Below are positions 24,701-35,540 of a DNA stretch of 64,000 nucleotides, piece after piece (the stretch's first letter is position 1; each line of letters begins with the position of its first letter). This stretch comes from Mycobacterium sp. (GTDB lineage Bacteria; Actinomycetota; Actinomycetes; Mycobacteriales; Mycobacteriaceae), in NCBI GenBank assembly GCA_023264735.1, contig JAHFVD010000035.1, forward strand, positions 1 through 64,000. The letters run 5' to 3'. Position numbers and translations under genes: made by a program. The notes beneath the pieces are model-generated. The model was given only the letters and a program-made list of their open reading frames with translations. It did no database searches and was not told the DNA's origin.

Positions 24701-27700
24701 CCGCCGATACGGCGCCGCGGGAGGCAATCGCTGGCCGTAATAGCTCGCAAACACCTCGCCGACCAGGATCGGCAACGACCATCCATCCAGCACGATGTGA
24801 TGGTTGGTCAACACAAATCGGTGCTGATCAGCCCCCGTACGAATCAACGCCGCCCGCAACGCCGGCTCATTCGTCAACTCACACACCGCGATACGCTCGG
24901 CCGCGCACACCTGCGCGATCTGTCCTTCGATGTCGCCGCCGGCGTCCAGCTCGAAGTACTGCCACGGCACCGCCGGCTCCGCCGGAATGACTTGCACCGG
25001 TTCAGCAAACCGTTGGGAGAACCGCGCCGCCAAGTTGGGATGCCGGACCACCACCGCCTGCACCGCCGCGTGCAGTCTCGCCTGGTCCAGCGGACCACTC
25101 AAACTCACATACAGCTGAACGGCATACACATCGTCGCCGCCCAGCGCCGCACTGGCGTGAAACAACAACCCCTGCTGCAACGGCGTCAGCGGCAAGACGT
25201 CACCTATCCGCATGCTGCCGCTGGAACTTATCGAGCCGCTCTTCGCTACGACCGGCCGCGGGGCGGCAGGGAGCGGGGCGGCCACCAGTTCCGGTCGAGC
25301 TTCTTCTCCGGCGATCAACGTGGCCAGCTGGGCGACCGTAGGCGCATCGAAGAGCGCCCGCACCGAAAGCCGGCTGTTCAGGCCGGCATTGACCGCAGCG
25401 ATCAGGCGCATCGCCGACAACGAGTCGCCACCAAGGTTGAAGAATGAGTCGTCCACGCCGACGCGCTGCAGACCGAGCACCTTGACGTATATGTCGGCCA
25501 GCACCTCCTCGACGACGGTGGCCGGGGCGCGGTAATGACCGGTGTCGGAGAACTCCGGGGCTGGCAGTGCCCGCCGGTCGAGCTTGCCGTTGACCGTCAA
25601 CGGCACCGCGTCGATCACCACGATCGCGGCAGGAACCATGTACTCCGGCAGGCGTTCGGCCACCGCCGCACGCAATGCGGCCGGTTCGAGGGCAGCCGAA
25701 GCCCCGGTGACGTATCCGACGAGCCGCTTCTCGCCCGGGCGGTCCTCGCGGGCGATCACGACCGCCTGCTCAACTCCGTCCACCCCGGCCAGCACCGCTT
25801 GCACTTCGCCGAGTTCAATGCGATAGCCGCGGATCTTGACCTGCTCGTCGGCACGCCCCACGTACCGGAGCTGGCCGTCGGTACCCCACCACGCGAGGTC
25901 ACCGGTGCGGTACATCCGCACCCCGGAGCCGCCGAACGGGCATGCCACAAAGCGCGATCCGGTCAAACCCGCGCGGTCGAGATACCCGGCGCCGACACCG
26001 TGGCCGGCGACGTACAACTCACCGACCACGCCCGGCGGGACCGGCCGCAACCAACTATCGAGCACGAACAAGGCCGCCCCGGAGATGGGCGGCCCGATCG
26101 GCACTGCCCCGGATCCCGCTTCCAGCGGCGCACTGAGGGCCACGTCGACAGTCGTCTCGGTGGGACCGTAGGCGTTGATCATGACGCGCCCGGGCGCCCA
26201 CTGATCCATCAGCTCGGTCGGACAGGGCTCGGCGCCGATGATCAGCGCCACCGATCCCAGAACCTGGGGCGACAGCATCCCCACTTCGGATGGGGTGGTA
26301 CTGAACACGCTGACCTGTTCGGCGACCAGTGCAGCCTGGAGATCTTCCGGTGCACGGGCCACCGACTCGGGCACCACCACCAACCGGCCGCCACCAAGCA
26401 GCGCGCCGAAGATCTCTTGGACCGAGACGTCGAAGCCGTAGGACCGGCACTGTGCCCAAACCCGTTGCGGGGGAAGGGGTGCCGCAATCAGTGAGCCCAC
26501 CAGCTGGGCAACATTGCGGTGGGCGATGGCAACACCCTTGGGGACGCCGGTGGTACCCGAGGTGTAGATCAGGTACGCGATGTCATCGGGCGAAGGGCCG
26601 GCCAGTGCGGAACTGGGCTGGCTGGCGACCGTGGGATCGTTCACATCGATGACCAGCAGATCCGGCCCGGTCAGCCGCTGCGCCAACTCGGGATTGGTGA
26701 TCACGGCCACCGGCGCGGCATCGCCGAGCACCAGCTGCATGCGGGCCGACGGCGCGGCCGGGTCGATCGGCACATACGCCGCCCCGGTCTTGAGCACCGC
26801 CAGAATCGACACGATCGCCTCAGCAGAGCGCGGCAACAGCAACGCCACCCGCTGACCCGGACCAATCCCGTTGCCCGCCAACGCATGCGCGAACCGGTTG
26901 GTCGCCTCATCCAGCTCGCGATACGTCATCGAGCGGCTCTCGAAAGTCAGCGCCGTCGCTTCCGGGTCACGAGCGGCCTGGGCGGCGAACAACGCAGGAA
27001 TCGAGAATGCCACCGGTGCGGGTTGGTCCAGCACCGCCCGGTTGCTCCAGTCATCCAGCTGTGCGCGCTCGTCGTCATCCAGCAGGTCCATCGAGGCCAA
27101 CGGCAACGTGGGATCGGCGACCATCGCCGCCAAGACGCGCATAAGCCGGTCGATCAACGCGTCGATACCGGCCGCGTCGAACACATCGGTGCCATATTCG
27201 ACGCGCAGGGTCAGCTCGTCACCCGGGATGGCTTGAACTGAAAGCGGATAGTGGTTGTATTCGTGGTGGGCGAAGTGCGTGACAGCCAATCCATCGCTGC
27301 CCGACAACTTCGCGGCATCGATCGGATAGTTCTCATAGACGAAGAACGTGTCGAACAGGTGATCCAGACCCGTCACCCGGTGAATCTCGCTGAGCGCCAG
27401 ATGCTGATGCTCCAAAGTCTGGGCATGATCATTCTGCAGCTGATCGAGCAGATCCGCGGTCGTCGTCGTCGCCCCGATCCGCACCCGGACCGGCACCGTG
27501 TTGATCAACAGACCCACCATCGAGTCCGCACCCAGCACCTCATCGGGCCGCCCCGACACCGTCGTGCCGAACGCGACATCACGCTGACCCGTCAGCGACA
27601 TCAGCACTCGCGCATAGGCGCCCTGCAACACCGTGCTGACCGTGGTGTGGCACGACCGCGCCAACTCCCCCAGCGCCCGCGTGGTGTCCTCGGGCACCTG

Positions 27701-28336
27701 AAACGATGCGACGTCCCGCCCGCCCGGCACCCGGCCCGCCGGACCGACCAATGTCGGGGTATCGAACCCCGCCAGCACCTCACCCCACGCCGCACGCGCC
27801 GCATCGAGATCACGACCGGTCAACCAACTGACGAAGCGCCGATAAGGTGCGGCGGGAGGCAGTCGCTGCCCGTAATAGCTCGCGAACACCTCGCCCAGCA
27901 GGATCGGCAACGACCAGCCGTCCAACACGATGTGGTGATTGGTCAGCACGAACCGGTACTCGTCTACCCCGGTCCGAATCAGTGCCGCCCTAAACGCCGG
28001 CTCATCGGCCAACTCACACACCGCGACCCGCTCGGCCGCGCACACCCGCGCGATCTGTTCCTCGTCATCCAGCTCGACGTACCGCCAGGGCACCACCGGT
28101 TCGGCGAGGATGATCTGGACCGGCTCCGCGTACTGCTGGGAGAACCGGGCCGCCAGGTTGGGATGCCGGGCGACCACCGCCTGCACCGCCGCATGCAACC
28201 TGTCCTGATCCAACGGACCACTCAAACTCACATACAGCTGCACCGCGTACACGTCGTCGCCACCCAGCGCCGCGCTGGCGTGAAACAACAACCCCTGCTG
28301 CAGCGGAGTCAGCGGCAGAACATCAGCTATCCGCAT
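12779..28336 (-). CDS. Non-ribosomal peptide synthetase, C-A-T / C-A-T / C-A-T / C-A-T-E / C-T (5185 aa)
   Basis: Repeated C motifs (HHIVLDGWS, HHIAADGxS), A motifs ([23 protein letters not shown] / [18 protein letters not shown]), T motifs ([20 protein letters not shown]), E domain ([21 protein letters not shown]). T motifs on + strand near 25.4, 22.24, 19.08, 15.88 and 12.89 kb. Ends right after last T domain; no TE or reductase motif seen. Confidence 0.95.
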   Translation of the reverse strand: MRIADVLPLTPLQQGLLFHASAALGGDDVYAVQLYVSLSGPLDQDRLHAAVQAVVARHPNLAARFSQQYAEPVQIILAEPVVPWRYVELDDEEQIARVCAAERVAVCELADEPAFRAALIRTGVDEYRFVLTNHHIVLDGWSLPILLGEVFASYYGQRLPPAAPYRRFVSWLTGRDLDAARAAWGEVLAGFDTPTLVGPAGRVPGGRDVASFQVPEDTTRALGELARSCHTTVSTVLQGAYARVLMSLTGQRDVAFGTTVSGRPDEVLGADSMVGLLINTVPVRVRIGATTTTADLLDQLQNDHAQTLEHQHLALSEIHRVTGLDHLFDTFFVYENYPIDAAKLSGSDGLAVTHFAHHEYNHYPLSVQAIPGDELTLRVEYGTDVFDAAGIDALIDRLMRVLAAMVADPTLPLASMDLLDDDERAQLDDWSNRAVLDQPAPVAFSIPALFAAQAARDPEATALTFESRSMTYRELDEATNRFAHALAGNGIGPGQRVALLLPRSAEAIVSILAVLKTGAAYVPIDPAAPSARMQLVLGDAAPVAVITNPELAQRLTGPDLLVIDVNDPTVASQPSSALAGPSPDDIAYLIYTSGTTGVPKGVAIAHRNVAQLVGSLIAAPLPPQRVWAQCRSYGFDVSVQEIFGALLGGGRLVVVPESVARAPEDLQAALVAEQVSVFSTTPSEVGMLSPQVLGSVALIIGAEPCPTELMDQWAPGRVMINAYGPTETTVDVALSAPLEAGSGAVPIGPPISGAALFVLDSWLRPVPPGVVGELYVAGHGVGAGYLDRAGLTGSRFVACPFGGSGVRMYRTGDLAWWGTDGQLRYVGRADEQVKIRGYRIELGEVQAVLAGVDGVEQAVVIAREDRPGEKRLVGYVTGASAALEPAALRAAVAERLPEYMVPAAIVVIDAVPLTVNGKLDRRALPAPEFSDTGHYRAPATVVEEVLADIYVKVLGLQRVGVDDSFFNLGGDSLSAMRLIAAVNAGLNSRLSVRALFDAPTVAQLATLIAGEEARPELVAAPLPAAPRPVVAKSGSISSSGSMRIGDVLPLTPLQQGLLFHASAALGGDDVYAVQLYVSLSGPLDQARLHAAVQAVVVRHPNLAARFSQRFAEPVQVIPAEPAVPWQYFELDAGGDIEGQIAQVCAAERIAVCELTNEPALRAALIRTGADQHRFVLTNHHIVLDGWSLPILVGEVFASYYGQRLPPAAPYRRFVTWLTGRDIDAARAAWRRVLAGFDTPTLVGAAGRASLGRRDVASSAVSEQATQALGALARSCHTTISTVLQGAFARVLMSQTGQCDVAFGTTVSGRPDEVLGSDSMVGLLINTVPVRVRIATATTTADLLDQLQNDHAQTLDHQHLALSEIHRVAGQDHLFDTFFVYENYPIDAAKLSGTEGLVVTDFAHREYNHYPIAMQAIPGDKLTLRVEYDTDIFDAADVDAIIGRFKRVLSAMIADPARPLSSFDMLDDAELAHLNQWSNRAALTGPGSTHASIPAMFATQVARAPGALALTWGERSWTYRELDEATNRFAHFLAGKGIGPGQRVALLLPRSADAIVSILAVLKTGAAYVPIDPAAPSARMQLVLDDAAPVAAITNAELAGRLTGANLRIIDVNDPGVAGEPVTALAGPAPDDIAYLIYTSGTTGVPKGVAITHQNVAQLLAAMDANIAMAEQVWSLWHSLAFDVSVCEMWGALLCGGRLVVVPESVARAPEEFHALLAAEQVTVLSQTPSAFYALQTADALQPEIGRQLNLHAVIFAGEALEPQRLRAWLDSHPGSPRLLNLYGTTETTVHASFREIVGTDTDADVSPVGGPLADLAFFVLDQWLRPVPAGVVGDLYVAGPQAGLGYWRRPGLSSSRFLACPFGAPGTRMYRTGDLVWWGADGELRYVGRADEQVKIRGYRIELGEVRAVLAEVNGVRQAVVIAREDRPGDKRLVGYVTGLVDPAAVRAAVAERLPEYMVPAAILVIDKLPLTVNGKLDRRALPAPEFADTDTYRAPATAVEEILVGIYARILDLSRVGVDDSFFDLGGDSLSAMRLIAAVNTGLNVHLSVRTLFEAPSVAQLAPRIGGDDDRLKPLGPMERPAVIPLSFSQNRLWFLDQLQGPSPTYNMAVGLRLTGPLNTEALGAALADVVGRHESLRTMFAAPEGIPRQLVVPAEEADFGWDVIDAGGWSEAQLDEAVSAVALHSFDLAAEIPMQARLFRVSDDDHVVVAVAHHIAADGLSMGPMVNDLGVAYVCRSAGLDPVWADLPVQYVDYTLWQRAQFGDLNDGNSLIAAQLEYWQHALAGMPERLQLPTDRPYPPVADQSGATVGWQWPVELQQRIAAVAREHNATSFMLVQAALSLLLGKMSASSDVAVGFPIGGRSDPALDALVGFFVNTLVLRVDVGGDPTVADLLAQVRTRSLAAYEHQDVPFEVVVERINPTRSLNHHPLVQVMLAWQNLPGETSEDIALALGDLQVTQLPLDTHTARVDLAFSLTERWTHAGEPTGVFGMVEFRTDVFDAASIETMVGRLERVLVAMTTDPTQRVSSIDVLDSAEHARLDKVGNRAVLTESVPAAISVPELFAAQVIRAPQAIALTSGEKSMTYEELEDAANRYAHLLSGRGVGAGDCVALLLDRSADAVVVMLAALKVGAAYLAIDPALPEARVEFMLADAAPVAVVTTPGLRSRLHGHDVAVIDLDDPAIETEPSTGLPAPSADNIAYLIYTSGTTGTPKGVALSHRNLAHLAASAHPALPADQVWTQCHSYAFDFSVWEIWAALLGGGRLLVVPDAVVRSPDDFHALLVSEHVNVLTQTPSAVAALRPEGLESVALLLGGEACPPEVVEQWAPGRVVINAYGPTEVTVYASMSAPLVVGAEVPIGAPPPTVALFVLDERLHPVPEGVVGELYVAGRGVGVGYIGRTGLTASRFVPCPFGEPGARMYRTGDLVRWRADGQLQYLGRADEQVKIRGYRIEPGEIQAVLAGLDGVEQAVVIAREDRPGDPRLVGYFTGTADPVKIRVALAERLPAYMVPAAVLELSALPLTVSGKLDRRALPAPDYQDAENYRAPSTPTEEILAGIFAQVLGAERVGADDSFFDLGGDSLSAMRLVAAVNNSLGSGLAVRALFETPTVAQLAPRITGDGTRSEPLVAGPRPDVVPLSFAQNRLWIVDQLQGPSPIYNLPVALRLHGQLDADALGAALADVVDHQQSLRTRFPAVEGLPQQLVVSTDVADFGWTVIDATSWSDAELMDAIDTATRYTFDLATEIPMQAKLFRVAGDEHVLVAVVHHIAADGWSIAPLVRDLGVAYASRSAGEAPGWADLAVQYVDYTLWQRSRLGDLADADSRISAELAYWEDALAGMPEQLQLPTDRPYPLAADYRGARLEVQWPAELQQQVARVAREHNATSFMVIQTALAVLLSNLSANNDVAVGFPIAGRGDTALDELVGFFVNTLVLRVDLTGNPTFADLLAQVRRRSLSAYEHQDVPFEVLVERLKPARSMAHHPLVQVVLAWQNFGWQAGDAAGLSLGDLQVEPMAVDTKTARMDLTFNLAERWNEAGDPVGIGGGVEFRTDVFDAASIQSLVDRLQRLMAEMTADPTQPMSALDVLDAAEHASLDQVGNRAVLTQSVSTQETIASMFAAQAELTPDASAVTFEGLSMTYRELDEAATRAAHVLASRGAGPGQRVALLLPRSAEAIVAMVAVVKTGATYVPIDPSVPEARRQFVLGDARPVAAVTTAALAELLDGHDLSVIDANDLIDPAVDTGSALPKPQPDDVAYIIYTSGTTGTPKGVAIPHRNVIRLLQTLDDDMDMTGLAWSQCHSLAFDFSVWEIWGALLYGGRVVVVPDAVVRSPEDLHALLVSEQVGVLSQTPSAFYALQTADAAHPELGAQLKLEAVVFGGEALEPQRMRAWLENHPPGTPRLINMYGITETTVHASFREIVAGDADSAVSPIGVPLGHLGFFVLDTLLRPVPPGVVGELYVAGAGVADGYIGRAGLSSTRFVACPFGQPGARMYRTGDLMAWGADGELRYMGRSDEQVKIRGYRIELGEIQAVLSELDGVEQAVVIAREDRPGDKRLVGYVTGGVDPAAARAALGDRLPSYMVPSAVVAIDALPLTVNGKLDTKALPAPDYQDADSYRAPSDAVEEILAGIYAQVLGLERVGVDESFFELGGDSILSMQVVARARAAGVLCRPRDIFIEQTVAGLARVATLSDGESDVIDEGVGPLLSTPIIRWLHDVQGPVDQFNQTVLIQAPVGVTEDDVLVVLQAVLDRHGMLRMRVEDDSDGGWSLTVPEPGSVDARTCLHTVDVLSEEAVAKARSRLNPATGAMVSALWAAPAGQLLMIAHHLAVDGVSWRIMLEDFNLAWAQLHGRQDVDLPPSRTSFARWASILAEHAYHPEVVDQAQRWRDIVAVPAPLPAVQPVIDTYANAGSLSVELDPETTRMLLGEVPAAFHAGINDILLIAFGLALTEFLGTAGSPVVIDAEGHGRQEEVADVDLSRTVGWFTTKYPVSLAVGGLDWDQVLVGDPDLGPIIKDAKEQLRALPDGLTYGLLRYLNTDVDLAGADPTIGFNYLGRMSGGGGQMSGDYWEIREDGYKVTGAAAAVPMPLMHTVELNAGTVETNDGPRLRAGWTWALSALDHAQVTRLSGLWFDALAGICAHVHGGGGGLTPSDIAPARLTQQQIDELCQEHDVADVLPLTPLQEGLLFHANVAHSSGDDVYAVQMGVTLSGRLDRYRLQESVERAIERHPNLVARFCAPAGGQPIQVIPADPVVPWQYLDLTRAEDRDEQIERLCLAERVAVCDLAGQKAFRATLIRIAPDQHRLVLTNHHILLDGWSLTVLLQEVFAGYYGQRLPAAVPYRRFISWLADRDVAAARSAWHEVLAGFGTPTLVGPPDLGVGPRNVTSLRVSEDTTLALNELARTHHTTVSTVLQAAWAQLLMAITGQRDVAFGVVVAGRPADVAGADSMVGLLINTVPMRVNVSPDTTVAGLLDQLQDRRSRTFEYEYLGLNEIHQATGQSKLFDTVFVFENYPTDTSLLSGADGLRVTDVASRDYYHYPLTIQAVPGNELDLRIQYRTDVFDDNSIHQLIDQLDRALTAMAVDPGQPLAAMDGWDNQLPAVTSTPERREYRAPTTDIERLLCGIYVQMLGVDRVGVDDSFFDLGGDSLSAMRAVAAINSALNVRVALPTLFATPTVRDLSQSVAN

Positions 28337-28375
28337 ACTGCCGCTGAAGCTCGTCGATCTGCTCCTGGGTCAGAC
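22140..28375 (-). repeat. Tandem NRPS module duplication (C-A-T x2)
   Basis: Modules at ~28.37-25.25 kb and ~25.25-22.15 kb share long near-identical tracts, e.g. cgccgccccggtcttgagcaccgccagaatcgacacgatcgc near 23640 and near 26779, and the C-domain starts [44 protein letters not shown] / [44 protein letters not shown]. Confidence 0.88.
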
Positions 28376-31300
28376 AGGCCGCGATATCCGACGGCGTCAA
28401 CCCGCCCCCACCGCTTTGTACGTGTGCGCAGATGCCGGCCAGCGCGTCAAACCACAACTGGCTCAACCGGTTCACCTGCGCCTGATTCAGCGCCGATGGC
28501 GCCCACATCCACGCCGCGGACAAGCACGGCCCGGCATCGGTGTCCACCGTGCCCGCATTGAGCTCCAAGGTGTGCATCAGCGGGATCGGCGGCTTCACGC
28601 TCGGGCTGATGTTCGCCAACCCGTCCCAGCAGATTTGCCATGCGTCACCGGATGTTTCGGCCGACGTCGCACCTTGACGCCCCAGATAGTTGAACCCGAT
28701 CACCGGATCGGGTCCGTCCAAGTCAACCTCACTGTTCAGGTAGCGCAACGCCCCGTAGTTGACGCCCTCGGGCAGGCTCCGAAGCTGCTCCTTCGCCGCT
28801 TTGATCACCGCGCCCAGCCTCGCGTCGCCGGCCACTACCTGGGCCCAGCTCAGTCCACCCACTTCCAGCGCCACCGGATACTTTGCGGTGAACCAGCCCA
28901 CCGTGCGCGACAGGTCGACTTGCTCGCCCGGGGAAGCAACCAGCTCCTCGTCGCGCCCGTGACCCTCGACGTCGATGGCGATCGGCGTACCGCCGGTACC
29001 CAAGAATTCCGTCGCGGCTAAGGCGAATGCGATCAGCAAAATCTCGTGCACACCGGCATGGAATGCCGCCGGCACCTCCCCGAGCAGTGTCTGGGTGGTC
29101 TCGATATCGAGAACTGCCGCGAGGTTCCCGGCCGTCACCAACGTGTCCGCGGTTGCGTCCACCTCAGGCAATGCCGCGGGCGTTGCCGCGATCTGCCGCC
29201 AAACGTCGACCTCCGCGACGACGTCGGCACGATGCGCATGCTCATCGAGCAACGATGCCCACCGGGCGAATGACGTCCCGGGCTCGGGCAGCACCGCCTG
29301 CTGGCCGGCACGGTGCTGGGCCCAGGCGAAATTGAGGTCCTCCAAGAGGATTCGCCACGACACCCCGTCGATCGCCAGATGGTGGATGATCGCTACCAGC
29401 CGACGGGTTGAGGTCACCCACACAGCGCTCAGCATGACGCCGGCGGCCGGGTTCAACTGCGTTCCAGCGTGCAGCACCGCGTCGTCGGTGAGCACGTCGA
29501 CGGTGTGCAGGCGCGAACGGGCATCCACCGCACCGGCTTCCGGTACTTCCAACGACCAGCCGCCGGCATCATCACGGCCGACCCGCAACCGCAGCATGGC
29601 GTGCCGATCCAGCAGGAGCTGCAACATCTCCAGCACATCGGCCTCGGTGGTCCCCACCGGCGCCTGCACCACGACTGTCTGGTTGAAGTGGGCAACCGGG
29701 CTGCCCGCGGCTTCCAGGCTCTCGAGCCAGCGGATGATCGGAGTGGCGATCACTGGCCCGACTCCGTCGGCGTCCAGATCGCTGTCGGCGTCGGCCACCT
29801 TCGCGACCTGAGCCAACCGGGCCACGGTCTGCTCGATGAAAACGTCGCGCGGACGGCACAATACGCCCGCGGCTCGCGCTCGAGCCACAACCTGCATCGA
29901 CAGGATGCTGTCGCCGCCCAGCTCGAAGAACGACTCGTCCACGCCGACTCGTTCCAGCCCGAGAACTTGGGCGTAGATCCCGGCCAGGATCTCCTCCACA
30001 GCATCGCCAGGTGCGCGATAGGAGTCGACGTCCTGATACTCCGGTGCCGGCAGGGCCTTGGTGTCGAGCTTGCCGTTGACGGTCAGCGGTAACGCGTCGA
30101 TTGCGACGACGGCGGTGGGAACCATGTATACGGGGAGGCTCTCGGCCACCGCCGCACGGGCTTTCACCGGATCCGCGGAGCCAGTGATGTAGGCCACCAA
30201 CCGCTTGTCACCGGCACGGTCCTCGCGGGCGATCACCACCGCCTGCTCGACACCGTCCAATTCGCCCAGCGCAGCTTGGATTTCACCCAGCTCGATGCGG
30301 TAGCCGCGGATCTTGACCTGCTCATCGGCGCGCCCCATGTACTCGAGCTGCCCGTCGGCGTTCCAGCGCACCAGATCGCCGGTGCGGTACATCCGCGCCC
30401 CCGGTGCCCCGAACGGGCATGCCACGAACCTTGTTCCGGACAATCCCGCCCGCCCCACATAGCCATAGGCCAAACCTGATCCGGCCACGTATAGTTCGCC
30501 GACCACACCGGCGGGGACCGGTTGCAACCAACCGTCGAGCACAAAGAAACCCAGATTGGCCAGTGGACGCCCAATCGGGCTGACGTTCGGAACCGCCACA
30601 GTATCTGTTTCAGCGATCTCCCGGAACGACGCATGCACGGTCGTCTCGGTGATGCCGTACATGTTGATCATCCGCGGCGAACCCGGATGGTTCTGCAGCC
30701 AGGTCCGAATGCGGTGCGGTTCAAGGGCTTCGCCGCCGAAGACCACCGCCTTGAGCGCGAGCTGCTGCGTCGGGTCGTCGGAGGGCACGTCGGCGCTTTG
30801 CAGCGCATAGAACGCAGTCGGGGTCTGGCTCAGAACAGCGACGCGTTCGGACACCAGCAGGGCGTAGAAGTCTTCCGGCGACCGGACCACCGCATCGGGA
30901 ACGACCACCACTCGTCCGCCGTAGAGCAGGGCGCCCCAGATTTCCCACACCGAGAAATCGAAAGCCAACGAATGGCACTGCGTCCACACCTGCTCCGCGA
31001 TTTCCATATCGGTGGCCAGCGCCTCCAACAGCCGGGTCACGTTGTGGTGCGGGATCGCCACACCCTTAGGTGTTCCCGTGGTCCCGGAGGTGTAGATGAT
31101 GTACGCGATGTCATCTGGCGCCGGCCCCGGCAATGCCGTGCTGGGTTGGCTGTCAACTGCCGAATCGGCGAAATCGATGACCAGCAGCTCCTGCCCGTCA
31201 AGGCGCGAGCGCAACTCCGCGGTGGTGATGGCGGCAACCGGCGCGGCATCGTCGAGCACGAACTGCATCCGCGCCTCCGGCACTGCCGGATCCACGGCCA

Positions 31301-32891
31301 CATACGTTGCGCCCGTTTTCAACACCGCCAGGATCGCCACGATCGCCTCGGCCGAGCGCGGCAACAACAACGCCACCCGCTGCCCCGGTCCCGCACCGTG
31401 AGTTGCGAGTAGGTGCGCCAACCGGTTCGACTTCTCGTCCAGCTGCTGGTAGGTCCACGACTGCTCGCCGCAGGTCAGCGCCATCGTGCCCGGGACGCGA
31501 GCCGCCTGCTCGGCAAACCGTGCGGGAATCGATACCGGAGCGCTCAGCGGCTCGGCCAGCACGGCCCGATTGCCCCACGCGCCAAGGCAATCCCGCTCCG
31601 TGGCGTCGAGCACGTCGATCGAGGACAGCCGCCGCGCCGGGTCGGCGGTCATCGCCACCAGTACCTCCAGCAGGCGCCTGGTCACCTCCGCGGCATCCCA
31701 ATCCGCGAACAGGTGACCTGTCCCCAGCGTGCTCAGGAAAAGCTCGTCGCCAAGCCCGGAGAACGTAAACCCAGTGCTGCCGGCAAGGCCGGAGTTGGTC
31801 ATGTTCGCCGATGCGGGGGCGCCGCCGAAGTCCAACGTGAATGCCGCCGGGAAGAAATTGATGACGATCCGGTCGGCGGTGTGTGCACCGCGTTCAAGCG
31901 CGTGCACCGGAAACCTCTGGTGTTGCACGGCTTCGGAGATTCGCGTGTCGACGTGCTTACAGAAATCGCGGACCGAGGATTCCGCCGGGGTGCGCAACAC
32001 CAGCGGCACCAAGCCGGCAGCCATCCCCGGCAGTGTTTTCAGCTCCGGACGGATTCGTCTGCTGACCGGGAAGTCGAACACCACGTCGGAGCCTTCGGCG
32101 CAGCGCCCGCGCACCAACAGTGCGCTCGCCGCGGCAATCACCGAGGTACGCGGGATGTCCCATTCGTGGGCCAGCTCGTCGACTCGCCGCAGGACTGCCG
32201 GATCCAGCGGGACCGGCACCGAACGCCAACCGGGATCAGATTCGTCGTCGCCTTCCGGCGACCGGGTGTCGGAACCGCTTTCGACAGGAAGGTTTGCGGC
32301 CCAGTAGGCCTCGTCTTCGCGATAATCGCTCGACCGCTCGTATTCCGATTCGCATTCGAGCAAGTCCCGCAATGAGCCAAAGAATGCCGGCGAAATGAGA
32401 TCCCCGGAAATGGTGGCCGAATAGATCGATGCGACGCGATTGACAAGCAACCAAATTCCGGCGCCGTCAATGACAATGTGGTGGAAACACCCGAATACAT
32501 AGAATTCGGCGGGCCCGGTCTCAAATACAGCGTATTTGAACAGCGGACCGGTAAACGGCATGGGCGTGCGCTGGATCGACAGCGCCGTCTCCTGCACGTC
32601 GCGCGCCGGATCGCTCGAGCCGCTGAAGTCATAGAAGTCCAGGTCGATTTCCGGGTAGTCGAGCACCCGCTGGAAGACCTGGCCTTCTTCCTCGAAGAAC
32701 GCAGCCCGGACCGGCTCGGCTTCGCGCGTCGCACGCTGCAACGCCCACTCGAAGGCATCGCGTTCCAGCACGCCCTCGACCTTCAGCAGCATGCCGAGCT
32801 GCCAGTCGGTAGCGGCTTGACCCGTCTCCTGTGCCAGCCAGATGTCCAGCTGCGCGCGCGTCAGCGGAAGCGCATCCTCGTTGAACTCCAT
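28323..32891 (-). CDS. Non-ribosomal peptide synthetase, starter C-A-T-E (initiation module)
   Basis: ORF extends to 32918 but ATG at 32891 has GGGAG upstream. N-terminal C with [10 protein letters not shown] domain [19 protein letters not shown]...[26 protein letters not shown] domain [24 protein letters not shown] 3' end overlaps the next NRPS start by 14 nt. Confidence 0.93.
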   Translation of the reverse strand: MEFNEDALPLTRAQLDIWLAQETGQAATDWQLGMLLKVEGVLERDAFEWALQRATREAEPVRAAFFEEEGQVFQRVLDYPEIDLDFYDFSGSSDPARDVQETALSIQRTPMPFTGPLFKYAVFETGPAEFYVFGCFHHIVIDGAGIWLLVNRVASIYSATISGDLISPAFFGSLRDLLECESEYERSSDYREDEAYWAANLPVESGSDTRSPEGDDESDPGWRSVPVPLDPAVLRRVDELAHEWDIPRTSVIAAASALLVRGRCAEGSDVVFDFPVSRRIRPELKTLPGMAAGLVPLVLRTPAESSVRDFCKHVDTRISEAVQHQRFPVHALERGAHTADRIVINFFPAAFTLDFGGAPASANMTNSGLAGSTGFTFSGLGDELFLSTLGTGHLFADWDAAEVTRRLLEVLVAMTADPARRLSSIDVLDATERDCLGAWGNRAVLAEPLSAPVSIPARFAEQAARVPGTMALTCGEQSWTYQQLDEKSNRLAHLLATHGAGPGQRVALLLPRSAEAIVAILAVLKTGATYVAVDPAVPEARMQFVLDDAAPVAAITTAELRSRLDGQELLVIDFADSAVDSQPSTALPGPAPDDIAYIIYTSGTTGTPKGVAIPHHNVTRLLEALATDMEIAEQVWTQCHSLAFDFSVWEIWGALLYGGRVVVVPDAVVRSPEDFYALLVSERVAVLSQTPTAFYALQSADVPSDDPTQQLALKAVVFGGEALEPHRIRTWLQNHPGSPRMINMYGITETTVHASFREIAETDTVAVPNVSPIGRPLANLGFFVLDGWLQPVPAGVVGELYVAGSGLAYGYVGRAGLSGTRFVACPFGAPGARMYRTGDLVRWNADGQLEYMGRADEQVKIRGYRIELGEIQAALGELDGVEQAVVIAREDRAGDKRLVAYITGSADPVKARAAVAESLPVYMVPTAVVAIDALPLTVNGKLDTKALPAPEYQDVDSYRAPGDAVEEILAGIYAQVLGLERVGVDESFFELGGDSILSMQVVARARAAGVLCRPRDVFIEQTVARLAQVAKVADADSDLDADGVGPVIATPIIRWLESLEAAGSPVAHFNQTVVVQAPVGTTEADVLEMLQLLLDRHAMLRLRVGRDDAGGWSLEVPEAGAVDARSRLHTVDVLTDDAVLHAGTQLNPAAGVMLSAVWVTSTRRLVAIIHHLAIDGVSWRILLEDLNFAWAQHRAGQQAVLPEPGTSFARWASLLDEHAHRADVVAEVDVWRQIAATPAALPEVDATADTLVTAGNLAAVLDIETTQTLLGEVPAAFHAGVHEILLIAFALAATEFLGTGGTPIAIDVEGHGRDEELVASPGEQVDLSRTVGWFTAKYPVALEVGGLSWAQVVAGDARLGAVIKAAKEQLRSLPEGVNYGALRYLNSEVDLDGPDPVIGFNYLGRQGATSAETSGDAWQICWDGLANISPSVKPPIPLMHTLELNAGTVDTDAGPCLSAAWMWAPSALNQAQVNRLSQLWFDALAGICAHVQSGGGGLTPSDIAACLTQEQIDELQRQYADS

Positions 32892-32918
32892 CAAAACTCC
32901 CAGACCCAAACCGCTCAA

Positions 32919-33146
32919 CTAGTCGGACGCTCGGCTTCCTGCAAGCCGGTCGCGCAGACTCTTTGGTCGTATGTCGGGCCAGTTCGCTTCGATGTAGTCC
33001 AGACACGCCGCACGGTCAGCTTCGCCGTGTACGACCCGCCAACCGGCCGGGACATCAGCGAACGTCGGCCACAGGCTGTGTTGCTCCTCGTCGTTGACCA
33101 AGACGACAAAACTGCCCGCGTCGTCATCGAACGGATTGGTGCTCAC
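32919..33146 (-). CDS. MbtH-like protein (NRPS A-domain partner)
   Basis: [67 protein letters not shown] start at 33146 inferred (track ORF extends to 33221). Confidence 0.93.
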   Translation of the reverse strand: MSTNPFDDDAGSFVVLVNDEEQHSLWPTFADVPAGWRVVHGEADRAACLDYIEANWPDIRPKSLRDRLAGSRASD

Positions 33147-33206
33147 CGCGTCTCCCGACACTCTCGTCAATATGGGTGGAACAAGTTCCAAACCATACTT
33201 TGTGGG

Positions 33207-33246
33207 TATGACCCATGTCACGAAGTTGGGTGTGACTCACATCACG
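33207..33246. promoter_or_regulatory. Two tandem CRP-like sites upstream of mbtH-NRPS genes
   Basis: TATGA-CCCATG-TCACG (33207-33222) and TGTGA-CTCACA-TCACG (33231-33246), start-to-start 24 bp; consensus TGTGA-N6-TCACA. Confidence 0.5.
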
Positions 33247-33421
33247 AACAGCAACCATTTGTGCGGTCCCGCACCCTAGTGACAGGGGTGCCACCGGTTT
33301 CTCTCAGATGGCACGGTTAGGTTCGGCACCGAGGCATTTCGCTGCGGCACCGTCCCAGCGCCGCTGTCGAGGCCGATTCCGCCGACGACCCATAGTGGCG
33401 GGTGCCAGCAAGCGCCGGACC

Positions 33422-34690
33422 TCAGTGGTTCCGTCCCCGACGAGCGAAATCCTCCAACCGGTCGGCGGCGGCGGCGGCGCTTTTGGCAGGTTCGGTGATC
33501 CGGGTGGCGAGCTCGCGGGCCCGGGCGACATAGTCGGGGGCGAGGATGATCCGCAGGTCCGCGACCAACGAATCCTCGGTGACGGTGGAAAACCGCCGTG
33601 CGGTACCGACCTTCAGCCGTTTGACCGCCGTTCCATAGATCGCGTGCACGAGGTCCCAGAAGAGGATCAGCTGAGGGACTCCTGCGCGCATGCCGATGGG
33701 TGTGGTGCTCGACCCGCCGTGGTGGACGACCGCGCGACAGGCGGGAAAGACCGTCGCGTAGTTCATCAGGCCGACCACTTTGACGCGCTCAGAGTGCGGG
33801 GCATTGCTGAAATCAGTGCCGGCAGCGCCGACCAGCGCCCGCTCCCCTAGCCGCGCACACGCCGCATCGATCATCGCGATCGTGTCGGCCGGAGATTCAA
33901 CCGGAATGCTGCCGAAGCCGAAGAAAATCGGTGGAGTGCCCGCAGCGATCCACGAGATGACGTCGTCATCGTCCGCCGTCGGCAGCTCGAGCGTCAGCGT
34001 TCCGACAAACGGCCGCTGCCCATCCCACTGCGCCCATTCGGCCGCGAGCCCGGGGAAGCACGCCTCGTCATACGCCTGGACTTCCAACGATCCGCGTTCG
34101 GTGATCCGCCACGGCGCGGACCGCGTCGCCTTGGGCAAGCCCAGTTCGCGGCGCTGGGCGTCCTCGACCTTCTTCGTCCCACGCCACGACATCCACCAGA
34201 ACGCCCGGACGACCCCCCGGCCCAGCGGCGCAGGCAGAAAGGGCAGAACCCGGGCGTTGGGCCGCAGCGGAAAGTAATGCAACGTCGCCAACGGAATGCC
34301 GTAATGCTCGGCCACGTTGGAGGCGGCGTCCTCGAAATTGATGCCGCTGAATATCAGGTCGGCCCCGTCGGCCAGCGACATCAGCGTCGCGCTCATGTCC
34401 TGCCAACCCTGAAAGAGAGGCCCGGAGATTTCACCCCGCGCCCTGGCCATCTGCCGGATTTTCCATGGGCTGCTGAAAAAGCACGTCCAATAATCGCGGT
34501 GCGCGTCCAGAATCGACCGCGAGTTCGGCCCGAATCCGACCGTGACGGGCACCGCCGCCTTGCTGAATTCGATCAGGTCGGGCGGAACCGCCATCGACAC
34601 GTCGTGCCCGCGGCGCACCAACTCACGGCCGACTGCCGCGGTGGGCTCTATATCGCCGCGGCTACCCCAGGTTGCCAGCACGAACTTCAT
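33422..34690 (-). CDS. UGT-type (GT1) glycosyltransferase
   Basis: 422 aa; MKFVLATWGSRGDIEPTAAVGRELVRRGHDVSMAVPPDL; C-terminal FGFGSIPVESP and VVHHGGSSTTPIGMRAGVP. Resembles rhamnosyl/GPL glycosyltransferases. Confidence 0.9.
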   Translation of the reverse strand: MKFVLATWGSRGDIEPTAAVGRELVRRGHDVSMAVPPDLIEFSKAAVPVTVGFGPNSRSILDAHRDYWTCFFSSPWKIRQMARARGEISGPLFQGWQDMSATLMSLADGADLIFSGINFEDAASNVAEHYGIPLATLHYFPLRPNARVLPFLPAPLGRGVVRAFWWMSWRGTKKVEDAQRRELGLPKATRSAPWRITERGSLEVQAYDEACFPGLAAEWAQWDGQRPFVGTLTLELPTADDDDVISWIAAGTPPIFFGFGSIPVESPADTIAMIDAACARLGERALVGAAGTDFSNAPHSERVKVVGLMNYATVFPACRAVVHHGGSSTTPIGMRAGVPQLILFWDLVHAIYGTAVKRLKVGTARRFSTVTEDSLVADLRIILAPDYVARARELATRITEPAKSAAAAADRLEDFARRGRNH

Positions 34691-34926
34691 CGGCGGACGT
34701 TACGACCTTTCACTTCCCACAGGAGACTCGCCGGGATACCCGGGGGACCCTCAAATTTAGGCAGACCCACACGGTCCGCGCTACCGATCATCAACGACCC
34801 TGACTCGCAACCGGACTCACGCCCGCCGGACCGTTGCTGATATTCACGCGACGATCCTTACCACATCGGGCTTCCGCGGCATACAGGTTTCGGCCCACTG
34901 CCCGTTGCGGGTAAGAATGTTCGGCT

Positions 34927-35427
34927 ATGTCGCACTCATTCGAGATCGTCACCGAGTCCGTCGCCAGCATCGATCAGATTCACGCAGCGTTCGGCCGTGA
35001 GGACTATTGGCTCGACCGGCTGACCGGCGACGCTTCGACCACGTTGGATTCGCTGGTCGTCGCTGCCGACGGCGCGGTGGAGGTGCACATCACCCAGCAC
35101 CTGGGCCGACAGATCCTCCCCGCACTCGTGACGAGTTTCGTGCCTGCCGACCTGAAACTCATCTACCGCGAGACCTGGCGGCAGACCGAAGACGATCAGC
35201 TCCGCGGCACAAGCCACGTCTCGGCCTCCGGCGGCCTGGGATCGAGCCGCGCGGATAACTGGCTGACGCGGGTCGGCACGGCGTCTCAACTGCGCGCCAC
35301 CGGCCGGGTCGACGTCAAAATCCCGTTGGTGGGAGGCAAACTCGAGAAGACGATCGGTGCGAGTCTGACCAAGAGCATCCCAGCGACGCTGCACTACACC
35401 ACCACGTGGATCGCCGACCACACGTGA
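34927..35427 (+). CDS. DUF2505-like conserved actinobacterial protein
   Basis: 166 aa; SHSFEIVTESVASIDQIHAAFGREDYWLDRL... START/polyketide-cyclase-like DUF2505 pattern. Confidence 0.65.
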   Translation: MSHSFEIVTESVASIDQIHAAFGREDYWLDRLTGDASTTLDSLVVAADGAVEVHITQHLGRQILPALVTSFVPADLKLIYRETWRQTEDDQLRGTSHVSASGGLGSSRADNWLTRVGTASQLRATGRVDVKIPLVGGKLEKTIGASLTKSIPATLHYTTTWIADHT

Positions 35428-35456
35428 TTCACGGCAAAGAGGCGACGGATCGGCCC

Positions 35457-35540
35457 GATCGCGAAACCACCTCCGCGGCCGCGCCCGCAGTGTAAGAATG
35501 CCTCGATTTCAATTGACGTGTTCGCTGAATAAGCAGGTTG
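35457..35540 (+). promoter_or_regulatory. Conserved upstream element, copy 1
   Basis: GATCGCGAAACCACC ... TGTAAGAATGCCTCGATTTCAATTGACGTGTTCGCTGAATAAGCAGGT before acyltransferase paralog 1. Confidence 0.6.

Noticed and set aside
28315-28345. NRPS split as a simple sequencing frameshift
   Set aside because: Not excluded, but the copied sequence around the ATG in the module 2/3 linker suggests the start context is real and old; read-level check still advised.
12779-32891. Assigning the locus to the M. xenopi-type serine GPL or the classical GPL
   Set aside because: Gene content is similar but five A domains, Thr-like first and last modules and C-T ending do not match the tetrapeptides I know of; kept as unknown.
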